Shown piece after piece: positions 1 to 6,241 of a stretch of DNA of 8,419 bases (positions are counted from its first letter, which is position 1; each line of letters opens with the position of its first letter). Source of the DNA: Dehalococcoidia bacterium (lineage in GTDB: Bacteria > Chloroflexota > Dehalococcoidia > UBA6926); NCBI GenBank assembly GCA_029941095.1, contig JAPYRO010000047.1:1-8419 (forward strand), given 5' to 3'. A program made the position numbers and the translations under genes. The notes under the pieces are model-generated. The model was not told the DNA's origin. It ran no database searches and saw only the letters and a list, made by a program, of their open reading frames with translations.

Positions 1-362
1 GTGTTAATTCCTCTCTGCAAATCCATAGGATTCGCACCTGCAGCCACGTTTTTCATACCTTCATGAATGATCGATTGTGCTAAAACGGTTGCAGTGGTTG
101 TTCCATCCCCAGCAATATCGTTAGTTTTAGACGCCGCCTCTTTAATCAGTTGTGCTCCCATATTTTCGAACGGATCCTTTACATCAATCTCTTTAGCGAT
201 TGATACACCGTCGCTACTTACAGTAGGTGGGCCAAACTTTTTGTCAAGAACAACATTTCTACCCTTTGGTCCTAAAGTTATTTTTACGGCGTCGGCGACT
301 GCGTCGACACCGGCTCGTAATGCTTTACGGGCATCTTCACCGAACAGTAATTGTTTTGCCAT
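1..362 (-). CDS. groEL: Chaperonin GroEL, N-terminal part (cut by the window edge)
   Basis: This is the 60-kDa chaperonin, an ATP-driven folding chamber in the cytoplasm that works with the GroES lid. The visible 120 residues match the GroEL equatorial domain: MAKQLLFGEDAR at the start, the nucleotide-binding TLGPKGRNVVLD segment (29-40), DGVSIAKEI (51-59) and the ATP-binding GDGTTTATVLAQ loop (85-96), with Asp51 and Asp86 at the positions of the family's conserved nucleotide-site aspartates. The start is fixed by a strong Shine-Dalgarno, TAAGGAGG on the minus strand (373-380), ten bases before the ATG. The gene follows groES by 98 bases as the second cistron of a groESL operon and should be controlled by the CIRCE element ahead of groES. 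About three quarters of the protein lies beyond the left edge. Identification is certain; paralog number in the genome cannot be judged here. Confidence 0.98.
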   Translation of the reverse strand, partial: MAKQLLFGEDARKALRAGVDAVADAVKITLGPKGRNVVLDKKFGPPTVSSDGVSIAKEIDVKDPFENMGAQLIKEAASKTNDIAGDGTTTATVLAQSIIHEGMKNVAAGANPMDLQRGIN

Positions 363-404
363 TTTGGAACTGCCTCCTTAAATATATTTTAATATTATTT
401 CTTT

Positions 405-418
405 AATAATTAATTATT
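405..418. repeat. Perfect AT palindrome in the groES-groEL gap
   Basis: The 98-base spacer between groES and groEL is extremely AT-rich and contains a perfect 14-base palindrome, AATAATTAATTATT. It is too AT-rich to make a stable RNA hairpin, and there is no GC stem that would act as a terminator, so it is more likely a spacer or RNA-processing feature than a stop signal. The same 7-base arms recur upstream of the metabolic operon at 8310-8325. Confidence 0.4.
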
Positions 419-460
419 CGATTTCCTTATTATTAGTCGATCAAATAATATTCTATATTT

Positions 461-757
461 CTAACCGATCTTTGCTAATACGTCCGACTCACGCAAAACC
501 AATAGATCTTCATCATCATCATCTTTTATTTCAGTACCCGAGTATTGAGCATAGATTATTGTATCCCCAACTTTGAGATCCATAGGCAAACGGGTGCCAT
601 CATCGGTTACTCTTCCAGGCCCAGCTGCTATAATTTCCCCTTCTTGGGGGCGCTCTTTTGCGCTATCTGGTAGCACAAGTCCTCCCTTTGAAACTTCCTC
701 TTGACCTTTCGGCCTAACTACTACCCTATCACTTAGTGGTTCAAACGAAATCGACAT
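461..757 (-). CDS. groES: Co-chaperonin GroES
   Basis: This 10-kDa co-chaperonin forms the heptameric lid that closes the GroEL folding chamber. At 98 residues it has the usual family length and pattern: the opening strand FEPLSDRVVVRP (5-16), the mobile loop with its GroEL-contacting hydrophobic tripeptide LVL (27-29), PQEGEIIAAGPGR (37-49), the LKVGD turn (61-65) and the closing LLVLRESDVLAKI (85-97). An acidic run of six Asp/Glu residues (79-84) precedes the last strand. The ATG is preceded by a good Shine-Dalgarno (TTAGGAGGAA, 761-770), and a CIRCE element follows immediately upstream. It is the first gene of a bicistronic groES-groEL unit. Nothing is truncated, and the identification is secure. 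Confidence 0.98.
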   Translation of the reverse strand: MSISFEPLSDRVVVRPKGQEEVSKGGLVLPDSAKERPQEGEIIAAGPGRVTDDGTRLPMDLKVGDTIIYAQYSGTEIKDDDDEDLLVLRESDVLAKIG

Positions 758-775
758 ATATTCCTCCTAAAGTAT

Positions 776-802
776 TTAGCACTCTAGCACCTAGAGTGCC
801 AA
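776..802 (-). promoter_or_regulatory. CIRCE operator (HrcA binding site) in the groES leader
   Basis: On the minus strand the sequence reads TTGGCACTC, nine bases, then GAGTGCTAA. This is the CIRCE inverted repeat (consensus TTAGCACTC-N9-GAGTGCTAA) with a single change in the upstream arm. It lies just before the groES Shine-Dalgarno, at the expected start of the transcript, the standard position for HrcA repression. Known of the family: HrcA bound here blocks groESL transcription, and GroEL feeds back on HrcA activity. The hrcA gene itself is not in the window. Confidence 0.93.
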
Positions 803-810
803 TCACATAC

Positions 811-840
811 ATTTTAGTATTATTTGACATAGGTATGCAA
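811..840 (-). promoter_or_regulatory. Candidate housekeeping promoter of groESL
   Basis: On the minus strand a -10 box TAAAAT (811-816, five of six to TATAAT) follows a weak -35 TTGCAT (835-840) by 18 bases. Transcription would start near 803-805, placing CIRCE at the very start of the mRNA, as in other HrcA-controlled groESL operons. The -35 lies inside a 15-base inverted repeat (831-845). The assignment rests on position and box similarity only. Confidence 0.55.
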
Positions 841-845
841 TACCT
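831..845. repeat. Inverted repeat overlapping the groES -35 region
   Basis: AGGTAT-GCA-ATACCT is an inverted repeat with perfect six-base arms and a three-base centre. It covers the proposed groES -35 box and lies about 40 bases downstream of the thiolase stop codon. It could be an operator additional to CIRCE. As RNA it would make only a short six-pair stem without a following U run, so it is a poor terminator for the upstream operon. Confidence 0.4.
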
Positions 846-882
846 TAATGACGTTTTTTTCTATTCTCATGAATTACTTGAT

Positions 883-2067
883 TTACGCGCCTTCCACGAT
901 AATCGCGATTCCTTGCCCCCCGCCAATACACAAAGAAGCCATTCCGAATTGGGAATCTCTTTTTTGCATCTCATGCAATAGAGTGACAAATATTCTTGTT
1001 CCAGAAGCCCCAATAGGATGGCCTATTGCTATAGCACCTCCGTTTACATTGACAATATCTTGGTCTAACTCTAACTCTCTTACAACCGCTACTGATTGTG
1101 CAGCGAAGGCTTCATTCAACTCTATGAGATCCATGTCGGATATACTCATTCCAGCATTGCGTGCTGCTTTTTGCATAGCTGTTACTGGCCCTATTCCCAT
1201 TATTCGTGGCTCTACTCCCGCAGAAGCGTAACCTCTAATATATGCCAAAGGTTTAAGCCCATGCTCTTTTGCAAATTCTTCAGATACAACTACAGTAGCC
1301 GCACTTCCATCATTAATGCCTGAGGCATTACCTGCAGTTACACTTCCATCGGCTGTGAAGGCCGGTCTAAGTTTGCCCAACGCTTCTTTTGTCGACGTCG
1401 GCCGAGGGTGCTCATCAGTGTCTACTATGGTGGGGTCCCCCCTTCTTTGAGGTACTTCGACACCAACAATTTCATCTTTGAATCGCCCCGCATCCATAGC
1501 AGCAGCAGCTCTACGCTGGGATTCTCCAGCAAATTCATCTTGATCTTCTCTGGAAACTCCATATTCAGCTGATACGTTCTCTGCAGTGATACCCATATGG
1601 CAATCCTCCATCGCACACCACAAGCCATCGTGTACAGTTGAGTCGATCAGCTCAGAGTTACCTAATCGGTAACCATATCTTCCGTTCTGTAAGATGTATG
1701 GTCCAAGGCTCATACTTTCCATACCGCCTGCGATCATGTAATCTGCGTCACCGGCTTTGATAGCTTGTGCTGCCATCACTATTGTTTTTATACCAGAACC
1801 ACAAACTTTGTTTATCGTAGTTGCTGGAACGGAAACGGATAATCCTGATTGAATCGAAGCTTGTCTTGCGGGGTTTTGCCCAATACCTGCTTGTATAACA
1901 TTTCCCATCAGCACTTCATCAGGTAATAGATCACCTTCAATCCCTGATCGGGAGATGGCTTCTTTGATGGTTACTGCACCAAGGTTTGGAGCAGTAACGG
2001 TTGATAAACCACCACCCATTGTTCCAACAGCCGTTCTAACTGCGCTTACTATTACTGCGTCACCCAT
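883..2067 (-). CDS. phaA: Acetyl-CoA C-acetyltransferase (biosynthetic thiolase, PhaA/AtoB type)
   Basis: This enzyme condenses two acetyl-CoA to acetoacetyl-CoA and CoA, reversibly, in the cytoplasm. The 394 residues match the full thiolase fold. The acyl-carrying nucleophile is Cys89 in NKVCGSG (86-92). The NEAFAAQ motif (318-324) supplies the oxyanion-hole Asn318. His350 lies in GHPIGASG (349-356), and the second catalytic cysteine is Cys380 in CIGGGQG (380-386). All catalytic residues are present. The length and the QNPARQA segment (64-70) fit the short-chain biosynthetic class better than the long-chain FadA class, though substrate chain length is an inference. The start is supported by TAAGGAGA (2073-2080). 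It is the last gene of the operon, 57 bases after the reductase, with which it would form the two-step route to 3-hydroxybutyryl-CoA. No polyhydroxyalkanoate synthase is visible, so the symbol describes enzyme type rather than a proven polymer role. Confidence 0.93.
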   Translation of the reverse strand: MGDAVIVSAVRTAVGTMGGGLSTVTAPNLGAVTIKEAISRSGIEGDLLPDEVLMGNVIQAGIGQNPARQASIQSGLSVSVPATTINKVCGSGIKTIVMAAQAIKAGDADYMIAGGMESMSLGPYILQNGRYGYRLGNSELIDSTVHDGLWCAMEDCHMGITAENVSAEYGVSREDQDEFAGESQRRAAAAMDAGRFKDEIVGVEVPQRRGDPTIVDTDEHPRPTSTKEALGKLRPAFTADGSVTAGNASGINDGSAATVVVSEEFAKEHGLKPLAYIRGYASAGVEPRIMGIGPVTAMQKAARNAGMSISDMDLIELNEAFAAQSVAVVRELELDQDIVNVNGGAIAIGHPIGASGTRIFVTLLHEMQKRDSQFGMASLCIGGGQGIAIIVEGA

Positions 2068-2096
2068 TTTTCTCTCCTTATAAATAAATTTCTATA

Positions 2097-2116
2097 GTTC
2101 ACTATTTATGTTCACT
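2097..2116. repeat. Short direct repeat between reductase and thiolase genes
   Basis: The 57-base gap holds two copies of GTTCACT (2097-2103 and 2110-2116) separated by six bases, a 13-base period. The first copy is also part of a small inverted repeat, TAGT-TC-ACTA. No promoter pair or terminator accompanies it. It may be a minor regulatory site or chance. Confidence 0.3.
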
Positions 2117-2124
2117 GGGGCTAA

Positions 2125-2874
2125 TTAGCGGATATACATTCCACCGTTAACGTCTATTGTTGCTCCTGTCATGTACGTTGACTCTGAAACTATGAATCTT
2201 ATTACTTTTGCGATCTCTTCGGTTTCACCGAGTCTTCCCAAAACCGCTTCTTTTGCAAGGCCTTCTTTCATCTCTGGAGAAAGGCCCGAAATCATATCTG
2301 TTTCAATAAAACCTGGTGCGACTGCATTAACGTGAATATTTGTTCTTGCGCCTTCTCGAGCAGCAGTTTTTGTGAAACCTAAAAGTCCTGCCTTAGCAGT
2401 GGCGTAGTTTATTAGTCCGAGTCGGCCTGCTTCTCCAACGATAGAACTAATATTTACTATATGCCCTCCTCCTGCTTCGCCCATTAGATTCCATATTTTT
2501 TTTGTGACGTTAAATGTGCCAGTTAGATTAACTTCGATTACTGAATCCCACTGCTCGTCAGTCATATTTCGGAGTGTTCGATCTGCGGTTGCCCCCGCGT
2601 TATTAATTAATATCGTTACCGGGCCATGATCCTCCACTACCTGATCTACCATCGCGTTTACTTGTTCCCTGTTGGAGATATCTGCCTGGTACGCCGTTGC
2701 CTTACCTCCTGCTTTTTCGATGATCGATACCACTTCATCCGCTGCTGTCTTGTTTGAATTATAATTTACTGCTACGGTTGCACCGTTTGCGGCTAATTCA
2801 ATACTTGTAGCTCTTCCGATTCCTCGTGAACCTCCTGTTACCAATGCTACTTTACCGTCTAATAATTCTGCCAT
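2125..2874 (-). CDS. fabG: SDR-family 3-oxoacyl-ACP / acetoacetyl-CoA reductase (FabG/PhaB type)
   Basis: This is a cytoplasmic NAD(P)H-dependent reductase of 3-oxoacyl thioesters. The 249-residue classical short-chain dehydrogenase has the cofactor motif TGGSRGIG (13-20), NNAG (91-94) and the complete catalytic tetrad Asn116, Ser144, Tyr157 and Lys161 (NYATAKAG, 156-163). The VNAVAPGFIETDM stretch (182-194) and the DVNGGMYI ending are typical of FabG and PhaB. Sequence alone does not separate the fatty-acid enzyme (ACP substrate) from the acetoacetyl-CoA reductase. Position between a thiolase and acyl-CoA genes, with no acpP, fabD or fabF nearby, favours acetoacetyl-CoA to (R)-3-hydroxybutyryl-CoA. 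The ribosome site is G-rich (TAGGGGGAA just before the ATG) rather than a textbook AGGAGG. It follows the mutase by 42 bases. Confidence 0.9.
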   Translation of the reverse strand: MAELLDGKVALVTGGSRGIGRATSIELAANGATVAVNYNSNKTAADEVVSIIEKAGGKATAYQADISNREQVNAMVDQVVEDHGPVTILINNAGATADRTLRNMTDEQWDSVIEVNLTGTFNVTKKIWNLMGEAGGGHIVNISSIVGEAGRLGLINYATAKAGLLGFTKTAAREGARTNIHVNAVAPGFIETDMISGLSPEMKEGLAKEAVLGRLGETEEIAKVIRFIVSESTYMTGATIDVNGGMYIR

Positions 2875-2916
2875 TTCTTCCCCCTATTATTATTTAATTT
2901 TTCCCATTTTTAACCT

Positions 2917-4590
2917 TTAAATTTCTACTGGCGGAGAGTACGATCCAAACTGAGAACGTAGTGCATCGCATATCTCCCCCACAGTGGCGTACGATCTAAC
3001 AGCATATAGTATAGGTGACATAAGGTCATCGGTCCCAAGCGCTTTAGATCTTAACTCCGCCAACGATTTTTCAACCTCCCCATTGTCTCGCTCTTTTCTG
3101 ACTTTTGCTAGTGATTTTTTTTGTCGATCTACTGAATCCCTATTAACCCGAAATATTGATGGTGAAGGGTCCTCGTTCCCATCTTTGAAAGAGTTAACTC
3201 CGACTACCAAATCTCGCCCCTCTTCTACGGCCAGTTGCGATGCGTATGATGCTTTAGCGATTTCCCTTTGGATCACTCCGGATTCTATAGCAGCAACCGC
3301 ACCCCCTAATTGTTCTATTTCTTCCATATATGTCAAGGCTTTTTCTTCTAATTGATCGGTGAGCCACTCTACATAATATGATCCTGCTAGTGGATCAACT
3401 GCGTCAGGTATACCTGTTTCATGAGCTATTATTTGTTGGGTTCTTAATGCAATTCTCTGTGCTTCGTCTGTAGGTAGTGAAAGAGCTTCATCAAAACATG
3501 ATAGAGCAAGGCTCTGGACTCCGCCTAAAACTGCAGCTAATCCTTGGTAGGCGGCGCGCACAATATTATTTAGTGGCTGTTGGGCTGTTAGAGTAGACCC
3601 GCCAGTTTGGGAATGGGTCCTCAACATTAGGGCTCTTGGATTTTCTGCACCAAAACGTTCCTTCATGATCCTAGCCCACATTCTTCTTAATGCTCTAAAC
3701 TTTGCGATTTCTTCTAGAAAGTTATTATGCGTGTTGAATATCCAAGACACTCGTTGACCCCAAACGTCTGGGTCCACTCCTCGTTTAGTAAACGATTCTC
3801 CATATGCTATTGCATTAGCAAAAGTATAGGCTATCTCTTGAGCAGCTGTGCTTCCCGCATCTCTAAGATGATATCCGCTTATCGATATGCTATTAAATCT
3901 AGGCATTTTGTCGGCACAATAAGCAACAAGATCCGAAGCCAATCGCAGAGATGGCTCTGGCGGGAATATGTATGTACCTCTTGCAACGTACTCTTTTAAA
4001 ATATCATTTTGAGCAGTTCCAGTAAGTTGATTTGGGTTGAGCCCTTGTTTTTCACCTACGGCAACGTACATTGCGACTAGCACAGCAGCTGGAGCATTAA
4101 TTGTCATAGAAGTACTGACTTTATCCCAAGGAATCCCGTCAAATGCTACCTCCATATCTCTTAGAGAATCTATAGCTACACCTACTTTGCCAACTTCACC
4201 TGTTGATTCAGAAGCGTCGGAGTCATAGCCCAATTGGGTAGGCAAATCGAACGCTACAGATAATCCAGTTTGTCCTTGACTCAAAAGGTAACGGAATTTT
4301 TTGTTCGTTTCTTCTGGAGTACCAAATCCTGAATATTGTCTCATCGACCATAATCGGCCTCTGTACATTGTGGGTTGTACACCTCTAGTGAATGGATACT
4401 CCCCTGGAAAACCAATATTCTCTAAATAGTTTTCTTCGTCTATATCAATCGGTGTCCTTATGCGAGGTATATCGTCAATGGAAGTAGTGGTGAATTGGTC
4501 TTCCCGCTCTTTTGCTTCAATATTGTTATCATTCCAGTTCGCAAAGCGATCTGTTAATTGCTCTTGGTTATTCGCTGATTCATTGTCCAT
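2917..4590 (-). CDS. B12-dependent acyl-CoA mutase, catalytic (large) subunit, methylmalonyl-CoA mutase type
   Basis: This is an adenosylcobalamin radical mutase that interconverts a branched malonyl-type CoA and its linear isomer (methylmalonyl-CoA and succinyl-CoA, or ethylmalonyl-CoA and methylsuccinyl-CoA). The 557 residues cover the TIM-barrel substrate domain: YRGRLWSMRQYSGFG (76-90), GLSVAFDLPTQLGYDSD (109-125), RGTYIFPPEPSLR (204-216), SISISGYHLRDAG (234-246) and RTHSQTGG (324-331). Tyr86, Arg204 and His241 correspond to Tyr89, Arg207 and His244 of the well-studied methylmalonyl-CoA mutase with identical spacing. This argues for a carboxylated substrate and against isobutyryl- or 2-hydroxyisobutyryl-CoA mutase. 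The protein ends at YSPPVEI, with no DxHxxG cobalamin-binding domain, as in two-subunit archaeal-type enzymes; the small subunit must be encoded elsewhere. Only two bases separate it from the MaoC gene, whose 3' end supplies the ribosome site (AAGGAC). RQYSGFG resembles methylmalonyl- more than ethylmalonyl-CoA mutase, which by my recollection has RTYAGH. Confidence 0.92.
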   Translation of the reverse strand: MDNESANNQEQLTDRFANWNDNNIEAKEREDQFTTTSIDDIPRIRTPIDIDEENYLENIGFPGEYPFTRGVQPTMYRGRLWSMRQYSGFGTPEETNKKFRYLLSQGQTGLSVAFDLPTQLGYDSDASESTGEVGKVGVAIDSLRDMEVAFDGIPWDKVSTSMTINAPAAVLVAMYVAVGEKQGLNPNQLTGTAQNDILKEYVARGTYIFPPEPSLRLASDLVAYCADKMPRFNSISISGYHLRDAGSTAAQEIAYTFANAIAYGESFTKRGVDPDVWGQRVSWIFNTHNNFLEEIAKFRALRRMWARIMKERFGAENPRALMLRTHSQTGGSTLTAQQPLNNIVRAAYQGLAAVLGGVQSLALSCFDEALSLPTDEAQRIALRTQQIIAHETGIPDAVDPLAGSYYVEWLTDQLEEKALTYMEEIEQLGGAVAAIESGVIQREIAKASYASQLAVEEGRDLVVGVNSFKDGNEDPSPSIFRVNRDSVDRQKKSLAKVRKERDNGEVEKSLAELRSKALGTDDLMSPILYAVRSYATVGEICDALRSQFGSYSPPVEI

Positions 4591-4592
4591 AT

Positions 4593-5054
4593 TTAGTCCT
4601 TTTGCACTTGGTTCTCTCTAGGGACCAGAACACTTCTTTTGAAAGACATCACCATTTCTTCTCTTTGGTTAGTGGCTCTTGTTTCCACTGTAACTACTCC
4701 TCGATCTGGCTTACTTGTCTCTTGAACAGATAGGACTTCAGTTTCGGCATATATAGTATCACCGTGGAAAGTGGGTTTATGGAATTTTACTTCGTCAATG
4801 CTTAGGTTTGCTATGGCTTTACCTGAAACATCTTCTACGCTCATCCCAAAAGCGATATCCATTACAAGGTTCCCTACTACTACATTTTGTTTGAATTGTG
4901 TACCTTCTGCATAATTTTTGTCTATGTGCAGAGGGTGATGATTCATTGTTAGCATGCAAAACAGCATGTCATCAGATTCGGTTATTGTTCTCCCTGGCCA
5001 ATGTTTGTATATGTCACCCTCTTTAAACTGTTCGAAGTAACGTCCAAATTCCAT
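4593..5054 (-). CDS. MaoC-like (R)-hydratase/dehydratase, candidate mesaconyl-CoA hydratase
   Basis: This single hotdog-fold protein of 153 residues belongs to the MaoC/hydratase-2 group, which adds water to enoyl-CoA thioesters. Visible marks are FKEGDIYKHWPGRTITESD (10-28), the active-site helix region TMNHHPLHID (36-45), a conserved KPTFHGDTIYAETEV segment (93-107) and a closing RSVLVPR (140-146). The family's catalytic Asp and His normally sit in D-x-N-P-x-H; here the pattern is Asn38-His39-His40-Pro41-Leu42-His43, so His43 is kept and Asp is replaced by Asn. As I recall, such N-x-x-P-L-H variants occur in MaoC proteins linked to mesaconyl-, itaconyl- or beta-methylmalyl-CoA chemistry. 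Its neighbours, an acyl-CoA dehydrogenase upstream and two CitE-type lyases, fit hydration of mesaconyl-CoA to beta-methylmalyl-CoA. An alternative is a crotonase-like (R)-3-hydroxybutyryl-CoA dehydratase. The start has an AGGAAAGGA ribosome site (5062-5070 region). Confidence 0.85.
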   Translation of the reverse strand: MEFGRYFEQFKEGDIYKHWPGRTITESDDMLFCMLTMNHHPLHIDKNYAEGTQFKQNVVVGNLVMDIAFGMSVEDVSGKAIANLSIDEVKFHKPTFHGDTIYAETEVLSVQETSKPDRGVVTVETRATNQREEMVMSFKRSVLVPRENQVQKD

Positions 5055-5078
5055 TTGTAAATCCTTTCCTGATTCTAC

Positions 5079-6239
5079 TTAATCAAGAGCATACCTTTGC
5101 AATAAGTTCTTAGCTATTATAGTTCTTTGTATTTCATTGGTGCCTTCATAGATCATCATCCCCGGTGCATCCCTAAAGTACCTTTCGACAGGTAGCTCTT
5201 TTGTGTATCCTATACCGCCATGGATTCGCATAGATTCCAAGGTTACCTCTGTAGCTACCTCTGTCGCGAATAATTTTGCCATGCCGACTTCTGTATCTGC
5301 GCGTCCGCCCTGATCTTTTATTCCCGCTGCCCAACGAGCTAACAGGCGAGCTGCCGTTATGTTGGTATACATATCTGCTAATTTTAGTTGGATCGCTTGG
5401 TGATCGCCTATTTGCTTTCCAAAGGCTTGTCTTTGTTGTGCATATTTGATGGAAGCTTCAAAAGCCGCTCGTGCTACACCTACTGCCCGAGCAGCGGTAT
5501 TTACTCGTCCTACTTCCACTCCACTTAACACTTGGAAAAAACCTTGACCTTCTTCTCCGCCAAGAAGGTTTTCTTGTGGTACTTTCATGTTGTCTAGAGA
5601 TAGTTCTGCTGTTTCTATTCCTTTGTAACCTAACTTTTCTATATCCCTAGTAACATTGAATCCTTTGAACTCAGGTTCAACTAGCAGGCAGGAGATTCCT
5701 TTATATCTAGGTTGTATATTAGTATTTGTTTTTACAGCCATAGCGAAGATTCCCCCTCGCCTACCATTACTTACAAATAATTTTGACCCATTGACTGTAT
5801 AATGGTCATCTTTCAGAGATGCCACGGTTTCTATAGCTTGTACATCAGATCCTGCATTGGGTTCAGTTATGGTTAACGCACCTCTTCTCGAGGCATCGCT
5901 CATTTGGGGTAAGTACCTATTTTTTTGTGCTTCGGTTCCAAATTCGCTTATCAAATGAGTGACAATTACATGGGTATTTAAGATTCCGCCTAAGCTCATC
6001 CACCCTCTGGCTAGCTCTTCTACTACTCCTGAATAGGTAACATAGGTTGCACCGACTCCTCCTTGGTCTTGGGGAATCATTAGCTCGAATAAACCCAGGC
6101 GCTTCATTCCCTCCACCAATTGTTCAGGGAATATATTATTGTGCTCGAGTTCATCTACGACGGGCATTACTTCTTGATCCACCCATCTCCTAACCTCTGC
6201 AGATATTGCATCCTGTGGTTCTATTATTGGGTCTGGCAT
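5079..6239 (-). CDS. Acyl-CoA dehydrogenase, candidate methylsuccinyl-CoA dehydrogenase
   Basis: This FAD enzyme oxidises an acyl-CoA to the 2-enoyl-CoA, passing electrons to electron-transfer flavoprotein (no etf genes are in the window). The 386 residues are a standard-length family member. The signature ALTITEPNAGSD lies at 121-132, with the second signature around QLKLADM (284-290). RQAFGKQIGDHQAIQ (270-284) and RIHGGIGYTKELPVERYFRDA (338-358) are the dimer/FAD segments, and YEGTNEIQR (364-372) has catalytic Glu365 at the position used by medium-chain and short/branched-chain dehydrogenases. It begins two bases after the upstream lyase stop (TAATAATG), with a GGGAG ribosome site inside that gene, so the two are probably translationally coupled. 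Context suggests methylsuccinyl-CoA to mesaconyl-CoA. Characterised methylsuccinyl-CoA dehydrogenases are, as I recall, longer, so a butyryl-, isovaleryl- or 2-methylbutyryl-CoA substrate remains possible. Confidence 0.92.
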   Translation of the reverse strand: MPDPIIEPQDAISAEVRRWVDQEVMPVVDELEHNNIFPEQLVEGMKRLGLFELMIPQDQGGVGATYVTYSGVVEELARGWMSLGGILNTHVIVTHLISEFGTEAQKNRYLPQMSDASRRGALTITEPNAGSDVQAIETVASLKDDHYTVNGSKLFVSNGRRGGIFAMAVKTNTNIQPRYKGISCLLVEPEFKGFNVTRDIEKLGYKGIETAELSLDNMKVPQENLLGGEEGQGFFQVLSGVEVGRVNTAARAVGVARAAFEASIKYAQQRQAFGKQIGDHQAIQLKLADMYTNITAARLLARWAAGIKDQGGRADTEVGMAKLFATEVATEVTLESMRIHGGIGYTKELPVERYFRDAPGMMIYEGTNEIQRTIIAKNLLQRYALD

Positions 6240-6241
6240 TA

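Noticed and set aside
67..381. Plus-strand open frame opposite groEL
   Set aside because: It is the antisense shadow of a clear GroEL coding region and has no protein-like features.
848..1323. Several overlapping plus-strand open frames opposite the thiolase
   Set aside because: Antisense to a complete, motif-rich thiolase; no ribosome sites and low-complexity translations.
1425..1628. 67-codon minus-strand frame inside the thiolase gene
   Set aside because: Out-of-frame internal frame within a conserved gene; no independent evidence.
2068..2124. Internal promoter ahead of the thiolase
   Set aside because: TATAGA-like and CATAAA-like boxes occur but no -35 partner at proper spacing; ordinary AT-rich sequence.
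2917..4590. Isobutyryl-CoA or 2-hydroxyisobutyryl-CoA mutase
   Set aside because: Tyr86 and Arg204, which bind a substrate carboxylate, are retained. Those other mutases replace these positions.
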